Shown piece after piece: positions 1-7,730 of a stretch of 64,000 nucleotides of DNA. The stretch is from CAZHRK01 sp964534555 (GTDB lineage: Bacteria; Babelota; Babeliae; Babelales; RVW-14). The position numbers and the translations under genes are program-made. The first letter of the stretch is position 1, and each line of letters opens with the position of its first letter. The notes under the pieces are model-generated. The model worked only from the letters and a program-made list of their open reading frames with translations. It searched no databases and was not told the DNA's origin. The stretch covers positions 558,001 to 622,000 of the forward strand of contig CAZHRK010000001.1 in assembly GCA_964534555.1 (NCBI GenBank), in the 5' to 3' direction.

Positions 1-446
1 CGTTTTACAGCTTTGCTTGAAAGTCCGTAACCATCTTTTTCGCGATTAGGGAGGAAAAAGTTTACGCGTGCACCAAGTGGAATAAGCGCTGTTAGTGCTA
101 CTGATGATGACGTTACGCCATCAACATCGTAGTCACCAAAAATGAGTATCTTTTCTTCATTTTTTATAGCTTTAATGATTCGCTCTGCCGCGATAACAAT
201 CCCCTTCATACTCGATGGGTGGGGAACATCGCCTTCATAAGAGCTAAATAAAAAAGCGTTAATTGCGTCTTCAGTTTTATAGCCACGAGCAGCAAGAACA
301 TGTGCTATTGGTGGCATGAGGTTGTGTTGGTTGCTTATTGTTTGAACAAGGGTGTGATCAACTTCTGGTATATTCCAAACATACTTAGAGCCACGCCTTG
401 TAACAAGGCGTGGCTTTGATGAAAGCTGTTGTTGTTGTAGATCCAC
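1..446 (-). CDS. recJ: RecJ single-stranded-DNA 5'-3' exonuclease, N-terminal part (cut by window edge)
   Basis: RecJ degrades single-stranded DNA 5' to 3' in recombination and mismatch repair. The reading frame is open from a GTG at 446 to the window edge, so only about the first 148 residues are present. The diagnostic DHH-family motif I, DYDVDGVTS, lies at about residues 105-113 and is followed by a typical RecJ stretch ending in DGYGLSS. The N-terminal part has the usual RecJ layout, with a Trp near residue 28 and a short helical lead before the DHH core. The GTG start is chosen because a GGGGGAG sequence lies just upstream and no in-frame ATG precedes the conserved region. Codons about 11-20 form a perfect 12-bp inverted repeat (see findings). 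Confidence 0.9.
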   Translation of the reverse strand, partial: MDLQQQQLSSKPRLVTRRGSKYVWNIPEVDHTLVQTISNQHNLMPPIAHVLAARGYKTEDAINAFLFSSYEGDVPHPSSMKGIVIAAERIIKAIKNEEKILIFGDYDVDGVTSSSVALTALIPLGARVNFFLPNREKDGYGLSSKAVK

Positions 447-467
447 TGACTCCCCCAGTACAAAGAT

Positions 468-1970
468 TTAATCGTTGCTGTGCTTTAATGTTGGGAACAA
501 AATAACATCTTTGATCGATGGTGTGTTGGTTAGAAGCATAACAAGACGATCTATTCCGATTCCAACACCAACGGTTGGAGGAAGTCCATACTCGAGTGCT
601 TTTATGAATTCAGCATCATAATAATGGGCCTCTGCGTCACCAGTTGCTCGCGCTTCAGCTTGTTGTTTGAAGCGACCAGCTTGATCTATAGGGTCATTAA
701 GCTCTGTAAATCCATTAGCACATTCCATACCGCATATGAAGAGCTCAAAGCGAGCTGCCATCTCAGGGTTTCTTGGGTCGCGCTTTGCAAGTGGAGAGAT
801 CTCAATCGGATATCCAACAATAAATGTTGGCTGAACAATTTTGCTCTCAACAAGGTGCTCAAAGAGTGCAAATAATTTTGCTCCTCGTCCAGCAGATCCG
901 TGCATTTCGATAGCGAATGATTTCAGTGTTTGATCAAGGCTCTTTTCGCTTATTTGGTCTGCGCTTAGGCCACCGATTTCAATAAGCGATTCTTCAACCG
1001 TCATTTGTTTGAACGGTGCGGTGAAATCAAGTGTGTGATCGTTATAAGGAATTTGTAGGCTGCTAAAGTTTTGTAAAACAACGTTCTGGATAAGCTCTTG
1101 CGTTAGCTTGATACCATCTTTATAGTCGCCATGCGCCATGTAAAACTCAAGCATAGTAAACTCTGGGTTGTGTCGCGTTGACACTCCTTCGTTTCTAAAG
1201 TTTCTATTGATCTCAAATACTCGCTCAAATCCACCAACAACAAGGCGTTTAAGGTAGAGCTCTGGCGCGATACGCAGGTAGAGATCCATGTCGTAAGCAT
1301 TGTGGTGTGTGATAAACGGGCGAGCAGCTGCGCCACCAGGAATTGGGTGCAGCATAGGCGTCTCGACTTCGATAAAATCATTACCCTGAAGGAAGTTTCG
1401 AATAGCCTGAAGAATTCCAGAGCGCTTTCTGAATTTCTCTCTGCTCTCTGGATTACTTATCAAATCAAGATAGCGCTGACGGTAACGCTGTTCAACGTCT
1501 GTTAGCCCATGGAATTTTTCAGGGAGTGGGTGCAGGCACTTGCTTAGGAGGGTGAGTGATTTGACGTGAAGGGTTGTTTCGCCTTTTTGTGTTACAAATA
1601 AGTTTCCCTCTGTCCAAATAATATCGCCAAGGTCGATATATTTTTTAAACCGCTCAAAAGCTTCGGCGCCAATATCGTCTTTTTTGATATAAAGCTGAAT
1701 TTTGCCAGCTCGATCTTGCAGATTGGCAAAAAAGGTTTTTCCATGGTCGCGACGAGAAACAAGGCGTCCAGCAATTGATATTTCAAGTGATTGGTCTTGT
1801 GTTTTATTAAAGTATTCAAGAGCTTGATGAGTAGTGTGCGTTGGGGCTTTATGTTCTGGCCATACGTCGATTCCTTCATGCTTCATTGCTGCTATTTTTT
1901 GAAGGCGTAGCTCATGTTCTTGGGACGCGCTATGGTGGTCGAGTAAAACCTGATCTTTATTTTCCATCAT
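468..1970 (-). CDS. lysS: Lysyl-tRNA synthetase, class II
   Basis: Charges tRNA-Lys with lysine in the cytoplasm. An N-terminal OB-fold anticodon-binding domain (ISIAGRLVSRRDHGKTFFANLQD) precedes the class II catalytic core. Motif 2 is clear (FRNEGVSTRHNPEFTMLEFY), and motif 3 is present near the C-terminus (GVGIGIDRLVMLL). The open frame extends upstream to a TTG at 2048. The ATG-ATG pair at 1970/1967 is preferred because it gives about 500 residues, the normal length of the bacterial enzyme. No strong ribosome-binding site distinguishes the two ATGs. recJ follows on the same strand after about 20 bases, so the two are probably co-transcribed. Confidence 0.96.
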   Translation of the reverse strand: MMENKDQVLLDHHSASQEHELRLQKIAAMKHEGIDVWPEHKAPTHTTHQALEYFNKTQDQSLEISIAGRLVSRRDHGKTFFANLQDRAGKIQLYIKKDDIGAEAFERFKKYIDLGDIIWTEGNLFVTQKGETTLHVKSLTLLSKCLHPLPEKFHGLTDVEQRYRQRYLDLISNPESREKFRKRSGILQAIRNFLQGNDFIEVETPMLHPIPGGAAARPFITHHNAYDMDLYLRIAPELYLKRLVVGGFERVFEINRNFRNEGVSTRHNPEFTMLEFYMAHGDYKDGIKLTQELIQNVVLQNFSSLQIPYNDHTLDFTAPFKQMTVEESLIEIGGLSADQISEKSLDQTLKSFAIEMHGSAGRGAKLFALFEHLVESKIVQPTFIVGYPIEISPLAKRDPRNPEMAARFELFICGMECANGFTELNDPIDQAGRFKQQAEARATGDAEAHYYDAEFIKALEYGLPPTVGVGIGIDRLVMLLTNTPSIKDVILFPTLKHSND

Positions 1971-2156
1971 CCGGCTCTTGGTTAATGAGGTGTATAATGC
2001 TTTTGACACAAGAAAGCCAAGTATAACCCTCTTATTCAAATTCTTCAAAAAATTGATGATTTGCCGGTTTTGGTATGTTAGGCACCGATAAGGTTGTTTG
2101 CTAGAAGTAATTTTTAGTACCCTTAAACAAGGTATTTGTTTATAGGGGGGAGTATT

Positions 2157-2732
2157 ATGAACAAGCTACAGTCTATTCTACTTACGATTCTACTGATGAT
2201 GGGTTTTACAAGCGAAATCCTTTGTGGTTCAAAAAAGCCAGCAGCGGCAAAGCGCGCTGTGCCAGTCGTTATTACCGAATCTGCGCCAAGCGCTGCGGAC
2301 CTTGCTGAAGAAGAAAACGACCCAGAAGATTTGTTTGGTGATAGCGCAGATGATGCTTCAGCAGAAGGATCTCAAGAGTCACAGGCTGTTCAGGAACCTG
2401 CAGTTGAAGATCTGCCACGTGCAGCTGCTAGCGCAGGTAAAGTCGCTGTTAAAAAAGCACATAAAAAAGCAGCTAAGAAGGCAAAAACAAAAGGGAAACG
2501 TAGCATTGGTGCTCAGCTTGCATCTATCAGAAAAGCAGGATTTACGCCTGCTGGACATACTGCGTTAATTAAGCTTGTTCAAGACCTTGGTGCTTCTGTT
2601 AAAAAACTAAGAGCACAGGTGGGCGCTCAAGCAAACAGATTGCGTGAGGTTGAATTTCGTACAGGTGTACGCTCAAAAAGCAAGACAACCTTACGTCAGC
2701 AACTTTTGAAAAAAAGAGCAGCAAAAAAATAA
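2157..2732 (+). CDS. Exported Lys/Ala-rich protein with histone-H1-like basic tail
   Basis: No enzyme family recognised. The start at 2157 is set by the strong Shine-Dalgarno GGGGGGAG; the open frame begins seven codons earlier. The product is 191 residues. It has a hydrophobic N-terminal signal sequence ending near EILCG, then an acidic low-complexity stretch (about residues 55-90). A strongly basic Lys/Ala-rich section follows (KKAHKKAAKKAKTKGKR), and the end is helical and basic. The basic part resembles bacterial histone H1-like tails in composition, but here it sits behind an export signal. A hairpin terminator follows at 2763. Function unknown; it could be a wall- or surface-binding protein or a host nucleic-acid-binding effector. 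Confidence 0.7.
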   Translation: MNKLQSILLTILLMMGFTSEILCGSKKPAAAKRAVPVVITESAPSAADLAEEENDPEDLFGDSADDASAEGSQESQAVQEPAVEDLPRAAASAGKVAVKKAHKKAAKKAKTKGKRSIGAQLASIRKAGFTPAGHTALIKLVQDLGASVKKLRAQVGAQANRLREVEFRTGVRSKSKTTLRQQLLKKRAAKK

Positions 2733-2762
2733 AAATTAACTAAGACTGCTCTACGTTTATAG

Positions 2763-2788
2763 AAGGCCTCTTGTATTCAAGGGGCCTT
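2763..2788 (+). terminator. Probable intrinsic terminator
   Basis: An 8-bp stem AAGGCCTC/GGGGCCTT (one G-T pair) closes a 10-base loop and is followed by a T-rich stretch. It sits 30 bases after the stop of the Lys/Ala-rich protein gene. Confidence 0.6.
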
Positions 2789-2862
2789 GTTTATTTGCAT
2801 CTTTCATCACTCGTGCTACCATGGTCCTCCCTCAGAAATTGATATTCGTTTTAAGGTTGGCC

Positions 2863-3336
2863 ATGAAAAAAGTTATTTTTCTTATTGCAGGTATGTGTTT
2901 TTTATCTCTTACAGCTGTTATTCATGAAGAAGATGTTTCAGATGATGAAATAGAAACAGCACTTTCTGACCTCAAGGCGGGCTCCTCTTCTCAACAAGAT
3001 CTTGCGTCTCATGATTTAGCGCAGATTAATGCTCTAGCAACAACAGCACGAGATGATTTTGCGTACCTTGAAAAATCAGTTGATGCTCTGCAAACAAGCG
3101 TAACGCTTATGAGCAACCAGCTTGCGAGTATTAAAACACAAATTCGCGAGCAACGTATTGCGCTCGAAACGCAGCGACAATACTATAAAAATCAGATAGA
3201 TGACCTTAATAAACGTCTAGCGGCAGCTCATCGTGAGTCAGAAAATCTAAAGCGTGAGCTTGTTGAAAAAACTAATCTCCTGCCAGCACATGATCATGTG
3301 CAAGATCAGTCTCTTGAGGCAGATTTAGAGCTTTAG
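2863..3336 (+). CDS. Small exported coiled-coil protein
   Basis: Function not recognised. The start is placed at the ATG at 2863 (the frame opens 14 codons earlier) because it begins a clean signal peptide, MKKVIFLIAGMCFLSLTA, and has AAGG upstream. The mature part is about 140 residues, mostly hydrophilic and helical. A long heptad-like stretch (about residues 55-140: VDALQTSVTLMSNQLASIK, then RIALETQRQYYKNQIDDL) predicts a coiled coil. Such proteins are often periplasmic or envelope-associated oligomers. It converges with the ftsB-like gene, overlapping its end by a few bases. Confidence 0.7.
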   Translation: MKKVIFLIAGMCFLSLTAVIHEEDVSDDEIETALSDLKAGSSSQQDLASHDLAQINALATTARDDFAYLEKSVDALQTSVTLMSNQLASIKTQIREQRIALETQRQYYKNQIDDLNKRLAAAHRESENLKRELVEKTNLLPAHDHVQDQSLEADLEL

Positions 3337-3617
3337 TTTTTCTTAAGAATATAAATTAGTTCATTAGTTTGGCCGTAGCACAGGTCATACCGTAAGGTGT
3401 GCTCTACGGCTGCGTCATCTTTTGCGAGTCTGTCGAGTCGATCTTCAATCACGGTGATGCTTTTTTTTAGATGAGCTATGGCTGTCTGTTTTTTAGTTAT
3501 GTTTTTTTTTAGCCTGAAGTACCGAATAAGGCCTTGCGGTCCATTAATAATATACCATGCACTTGCACATAGGATCGATATGATGACCCCGCGCCCAATA
3601 AGTTTGCTAATATTCAT
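3333..3617 (-). CDS. FtsB/DivIC-like septum formation initiator
   Basis: A 94-residue bitopic membrane protein with one N-terminal transmembrane helix (about residues 8-28), a short coiled coil with Leu/Ile spacing (about 40-68), and an acidic, Tyr-rich end (VEHTLRYDLCYGQTNELIYIL). This layout matches the FtsB/DivIC family, in which the C-terminal part follows an 'AR..LGYV..GE' pattern. Members bridge FtsL and FtsQ in the divisome. The ATG overlaps the stop of rapZ (ATGA), indicating translational coupling. The family call rests on architecture and short motif similarity. Confidence 0.65.
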   Translation of the reverse strand: MNISKLIGRGVIISILCASAWYIINGPQGLIRYFRLKKNITKKQTAIAHLKKSITVIEDRLDRLAKDDAAVEHTLRYDLCYGQTNELIYILKKN

Positions 3618-4540
3618 ACGCCCTCTCGATCAACATCTCTGTGTGTAACTACAAAAGACACAAAAGGTTTTTCAAGCGCTTTAAGTCGTTCAACAAAAGC
3701 AACTGATCGATGCCTTCCTCCTGTGCAACCAATACCTATGGTTACAAAAAATCTACCTTCATGATAGAAGTTTTTAAGTGAGAATCCGATAAAATCATAT
3801 ATTTTGTGCCAATAGTCCTGAACGATTTGCTGGCTAAATAAAAAATCTTGTATGAGCGCGTCTTTTCCGCTTAATGGTTTTAGTTCAGGCACAAAATAAG
3901 GGTTAGGCAGAAAGCGCAAATCAAAAACTAAATTACTTTCTGGTGGCAGTCCGTATTTAAATCCGAATGAAAGAAGCTGCACAGTGAGTTTTCGTTGGCT
4001 GCTGCTTGTAAGTATTTTTTCAACCCAGCCTCGCAGTTGATGGATATTAAAGGTGTCTGTATCAATAATAATGCTCGCTCGTTCGCGTAGTGGCTCTAGC
4101 ATCAGGTGCTCTTGTGATAGCGCAGCATCAAGAGATATATTGTCTGCAAGCGGATGTTTTCGTCGTGTTTCGCTAAAGCGCTTGATCAAGGTAGATCGTT
4201 GCGCGTTTACAAATATGATTTTTACGTTTGCAAGCGGGTCTTGTGCGCTAAGCTCATCAAGTGCTCTGAAAAAATCAGCTAAAAATTGTTGGTTGCGCGC
4301 ATCAATTCCAAGAGCAATTTTACGCAAACTTGTTTGCTGGTCAAAAATAAGCTTTAAAAAAACAGCCATAAGTGGAACAGGGAAGTTGTCTACACAATAA
4401 AAACCAAGGTCTTCAAGGGCTCGCATAACGCTTGTTTTTCCTGCGCCAGAAAGTCCAGTGACAATGATAATATCATGTCGATTTCCATCAGTTGCTTCTT
4501 GATTGTGAGGGAGAATCGTTTCCATACGAGTATCGATCAT
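3614..4540 (-). CDS. rapZ: RapZ/YvcJ-type P-loop nucleotide-binding protein
   Basis: In Enterobacteria RapZ is an RNase E adaptor controlling glucosamine-6-phosphate synthase, and the Bacillus homologue YvcJ is a GTPase. The Walker A motif GLSGAGKT lies at about residues 29-36 from the chosen ATG. The family signature near the C-terminus, GIGCTGGRHRSVAFVERL, is complete, and the end HRDVDREG is typical. The frame opens at a GTG at 4558; the ATGs at 4540 and 4525 are more plausible, though none has a strong Shine-Dalgarno. It overlaps the ftsB-like gene by four bases and is divergent from the ctp protease. The partners in this reduced genome are unknown. Confidence 0.9.
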   Translation of the reverse strand: MIDTRMETILPHNQEATDGNRHDIIIVTGLSGAGKTSVMRALEDLGFYCVDNFPVPLMAVFLKLIFDQQTSLRKIALGIDARNQQFLADFFRALDELSAQDPLANVKIIFVNAQRSTLIKRFSETRRKHPLADNISLDAALSQEHLMLEPLRERASIIIDTDTFNIHQLRGWVEKILTSSSQRKLTVQLLSFGFKYGLPPESNLVFDLRFLPNPYFVPELKPLSGKDALIQDFLFSQQIVQDYWHKIYDFIGFSLKNFYHEGRFFVTIGIGCTGGRHRSVAFVERLKALEKPFVSFVVTHRDVDREGV

Positions 4541-4656
4541 GCTAGGGTACTGTAACACATACGTGTAAGTCTCTTGTGGGGGCTTAGGTTGATATAATCA
4601 AGTATTTTGCTCCAGCTGCAAAGTACTTTTAGAGTGATTTTAAAAGGAGCCGCATC

Positions 4657-6231
4657 ATGCACAAAAAATCTTACATTACCGCTGTTATGCTAACATTTGT
4701 AGTCGTATTATTACAGCACGATGTTTTTTCTAAGCCGAGTGTGCTGCGCGTTCCAAATACCAAAAGAGTTCAAAAAAAAGAAAAACCCCACGTCATGACT
4801 GACAGCCAAAAAGATATTTATCAATGGTTTCGCACGTATTCTGAGGTTGTCAGTATTGTTGAAAAGAAGGCTTTTCGTGGTGTTAATTTTTCTGAGTTTA
4901 TTCAGGGGTCACTTAAAGCTGCTGCATCTGCAATAGATGCGCACTCTTCGTTTTTACCAAAAGATAGCTACTCATCAACGATAGAGAGTACATCAGGAGA
5001 ATTTTCTGGTATTGGCATTAGCGTGATGAGCAAAACAATTGAAGATGATGGCCTTATGATTATTGAAGTTATTCAATCTGGCCCATCACAAAAAGCGGGA
5101 ATCAGAGCTGGCGACAAAATTGTTGAGATCGACGGGAAAAAACTCAAAGGCCTCTCTGGCGATGAGTCAGTTGCTCTGCTTAAGGGTAAGGTTGGATCTC
5201 AGGTTGTTATAAAAGTCTTAAGAAACAAAGCCCCAAAAGAATTTAAAATTAAACGAGATCTTATTAAAAACCAAAACTCAACAGCGTTTTTTTTCAAAAA
5301 ACAAAATGTTTATTACTACTCGCTCAAGACATTTAGTGAAAATATAGCAACAGATCTTGAGGGATTATTGCGCAAAGCTAATGATGGCGGCTGCAAAGGT
5401 GTTATTATTGATTTAAGAAATAACCCTGGTGGAGTGCTTGAAGCAGCTATAGAAGTCGCTGGTTTGTTTCTTGATAAAAAATCGCTTGTTGCCGTAACAA
5501 AAGATCGTGATCATAACGTTGTTAATCAGTATTTTACTGCATCAAACCCAGTTCTTGCAAAAGATCTCCCTATTATTATTTTGGTAAATAATTTTACTGC
5601 ATCAGCCTCTGAGATTTTGGCTGGGGCGTTACGTTATCATTCTCAAATGAGTTACGAAAAGCAAAAGCAAAAAACACGCAAATTAATGGTATTTCTGATA
5701 GGCACCCAGTCTTTTGGTAAAGGCTCTGTGCAAGAGGTTATGCCCATCAGTAATGGTTGTGCGCTCAAATTAACAACAATGCTTTATTACCTGCCTGGGG
5801 ATGTTTCTATTCAGGCAACAGGAATTGAGCCAGATTTTACTATCAATCCTAAATTTGTCCCAACAGATGAAATCAAATGGGTCAGTGAGATGTTTGGCAA
5901 AGAGTCATCATTAAAAAACCATATCACGGGCAACGAAGCGCGTGGCGTCAAGACCCCTGCAAAAGCTTCAGAAGAAAAGAAAGCAGAGACTCCTCAGGAG
6001 GGTGAAGAGCCCAAGGATGATACCCCACAAACTCCAGAGGCGTTTGAGAAAAAGCAGAAAGAAGCACTCAGCCAGGATGTGCAAATTCAGGGCGCAATTA
6101 ATGTTATTACACTTATTGACCTTGCACGTAAATGCGATCCTCGTCGTGTTTCAACCAGAAAAGACGCTCTGGACTATATTCGCGAGCATTTTGTAACTGA
6201 TGATCCCCTAGAAATAGAAAAAATTCAGTAA
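4657..6231 (+). CDS. ctp: Carboxy-terminal (tail-specific) processing protease, S41 family
   Basis: An exported serine protease that trims or degrades envelope proteins from the C-terminus. Signal peptide (residues 1-26), a short helical region, a PDZ domain (about 110-195, with SGPSQKAGIRAGDKIVEIDG) and the S41 catalytic domain. The catalytic Ser lies in FTASASEILAGAL (near 315) and the general-base Lys in FGKGSVQ (355), so the dyad is intact. A Lys/Glu/Pro-rich linker (about 425-465) precedes a final helical region. An AAAAGGAG Shine-Dalgarno supports the ATG. At 524 residues it is longer than minimal CtpA because of the C-terminal extension. Confidence 0.95.
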   Translation: MHKKSYITAVMLTFVVVLLQHDVFSKPSVLRVPNTKRVQKKEKPHVMTDSQKDIYQWFRTYSEVVSIVEKKAFRGVNFSEFIQGSLKAAASAIDAHSSFLPKDSYSSTIESTSGEFSGIGISVMSKTIEDDGLMIIEVIQSGPSQKAGIRAGDKIVEIDGKKLKGLSGDESVALLKGKVGSQVVIKVLRNKAPKEFKIKRDLIKNQNSTAFFFKKQNVYYYSLKTFSENIATDLEGLLRKANDGGCKGVIIDLRNNPGGVLEAAIEVAGLFLDKKSLVAVTKDRDHNVVNQYFTASNPVLAKDLPIIILVNNFTASASEILAGALRYHSQMSYEKQKQKTRKLMVFLIGTQSFGKGSVQEVMPISNGCALKLTTMLYYLPGDVSIQATGIEPDFTINPKFVPTDEIKWVSEMFGKESSLKNHITGNEARGVKTPAKASEEKKAETPQEGEEPKDDTPQTPEAFEKKQKEALSQDVQIQGAINVITLIDLARKCDPRRVSTRKDALDYIREHFVTDDPLEIEKIQ

Positions 6232-6345
6232 TATTTTTTGCATTTTGTGTTAAATGCTCATATACTATGTCCATCTTTTTTGAGCAAAACCTCTTTAAAA
6301 ATAAGTAGTTTTGTTTGACATCAAGTGGTTTTTGAAAAATTTTGT

Positions 6346-6422
6346 GGTGGGCGTAGCTCAGTTGGTAGAGCGTCAGATTGTGGTTCTGAATGTCGCGGGT
6401 TCGAGCCCCGTCGTTCACCCCA
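6346..6422 (+). tRNA. tRNA-His(GUG), CCA encoded
   Basis: Cloverleaf with acceptor GTGGGCG/CGTTCAC (6347-6353 with 6412-6418) and anticodon GTG at 6380-6382. G at 6346 faces C73 at 6419, matching the extra G-1 typical of tRNA-His. CCA is genome-encoded at 6420-6422. First of three clustered tRNA genes. Confidence 0.95.
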
Positions 6423-6453
6423 GATGTTCAGCTGCAACACAGTGAAATTATGT

Positions 6454-6529
6454 CGGGGCGTAGCGCAGTTGGTAGCGCACTCGCTTTGGGAGCGAGGGGT
6501 CGCAGGTTCGAGTCTTGCCGCCCCGACCA
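6454..6529 (+). tRNA. tRNA-Pro(UGG), CCA encoded
   Basis: Acceptor CGGGGCG/CGCCCCG pairs 6454-6460 with 6519-6525. The anticodon loop TTTGGGA gives TGG. The discriminator is A and CCA is encoded at 6527-6529. Middle gene of the His-Pro-Arg cluster. Confidence 0.95.
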
Positions 6530-6536
6530 TTTTTAT

Positions 6537-6610
<74 letters not shown>

Positions 6611-6640
6611 CTCCTTTATTTCTTGTTATATAGAAACAAA

Positions 6641-6674
6641 AAAAGCCCCCTGAGAAATCAGGGGGCTTTTAGTT
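6641..6674. terminator. Bidirectional intrinsic terminator
   Basis: A perfect 13-bp stem AAAAGCCCCCTGA/TCAGGGGGCTTTT with a GAAA tetraloop (6654-6657), flanked by A- and T-rich ends. It lies between the + strand tRNA cluster and the convergent exported-protein gene and can serve both. Confidence 0.9.
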
Positions 6675-6697
6675 TTTAGTAACTTATGCAGATGTAT

Positions 6698-7525
6698 CTA
6701 TACGCATTTTGAAAATAAACAAGCTACTTTATAGCTCCAAGTATTACGTGCAGCTTCTTTAGCAGCAGCATCAGCAGCAATCTTATCAGCTGTGAAGCCA
6801 GTAAGGTCAGAAGCAACAGTTGAAACACTGCTTAGAACGAAATCTTTAGCATCTGACATTTTTGATACAACGCCATAATCAGGAAGTGATGACCAAACAT
6901 AATCAGCAGCTGATTTTGCATAGCCAAAGCCTGTGCTCAAGCCAGAGCCGATTGTGCTCATAGCAGCAGCTGTATAGCCTGTACCAAGGTAAATATCTGC
7001 ACCAACAGCAGCAACTGCAGCAACTACGCTAGTAATAATCGCAGCTTTCTTAGCTCTGCTTGTGTTCCAAAATGCTTCACCAAGTGAAACAACAAGGTTC
7101 TTGCCTTTTACAGCAACATTAAGCCCTAGCTTTGATAGTTTAACAGCAAGTGTCGCAGCAACAGCAGCAGTAATACCTGTAACAACGTAAGCAGTTACGT
7201 TCTCACCAGTAGCACGGCTTGCTATTCCAGTCATAACTTTAGCAGCATGTGTTTTTACTGCTTCTGCAAGAATCCCAGCTTTGTCAGTAAGGTCAGTAGG
7301 CAACATTTTTACAGCTAGATCTGCGTTTTTGTACAGAGCAACACCAGCTCCTGCTGCTACTGATACGCCTGTTACGCCAAGTCCAATTTTTTGGATTTTT
7401 GCTTGTCGAGCAGTGATATTTCGAGCTCTAGCTCTAATAGTTCCTGCAGTAACAGCAGCAAAAACAGTTTGTGACGCGAATGCAACTGTGCAAAGCACAG
7501 CCGTAAGTGTAAGTAGTTTCTTCAT
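6698..7525 (-). CDS. Exported Ala-rich protein with repeated hydrophobic helices
   Basis: No family recognised. The start at 7525 is set by GGAGG six bases upstream; the frame opens four codons earlier. Product about 275 residues. A strong signal peptide ends AFASQTVFA, followed by a basic helix and several Ala/Val/Gly-rich hydrophobic stretches (about 46-62, 105-130, 160-180) separated by short polar loops. The C-terminus carries an Ala/Asp-rich helix and ends with two Cys (CLFSKC). A secreted protein with amphipathic or hydrophobic helices could be a membrane-inserting or self-assembling envelope protein. It resembles the exported proteins at 48967 and 50651 in style, not in obvious sequence. 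Confidence 0.65.
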   Translation of the reverse strand: MKKLLTLTAVLCTVAFASQTVFAAVTAGTIRARARNITARQAKIQKIGLGVTGVSVAAGAGVALYKNADLAVKMLPTDLTDKAGILAEAVKTHAAKVMTGIASRATGENVTAYVVTGITAAVAATLAVKLSKLGLNVAVKGKNLVVSLGEAFWNTSRAKKAAIITSVVAAVAAVGADIYLGTGYTAAAMSTIGSGLSTGFGYAKSAADYVWSSLPDYGVVSKMSDAKDFVLSSVSTVASDLTGFTADKIAADAAAKEAARNTWSYKVACLFSKCV

Positions 7526-7730
7526 GATATCCTCCATTAAAAGTCTTGAAGAACTTAATTAGTTTGCTTTTATGCAATAGAACCATCTTATCGAGTGCCT
7601 GGAGGCATCGCAAACGCCATAAAATCGTGTTTTTGTATGTTCAAAAAGCAGAAAAACTGATTTTTTATCGAAATTTGATTACTAATAGGCTATTCTTGCC
7701 GGGGTAGTTCGGCCTTAGATCTGGGGTTTT

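Noticed and set aside
6315..6343. TTGACA box ahead of tRNA-His as a promoter
   Set aside because: The -10 position at 17-base spacing would leave transcription starting inside the tRNA.
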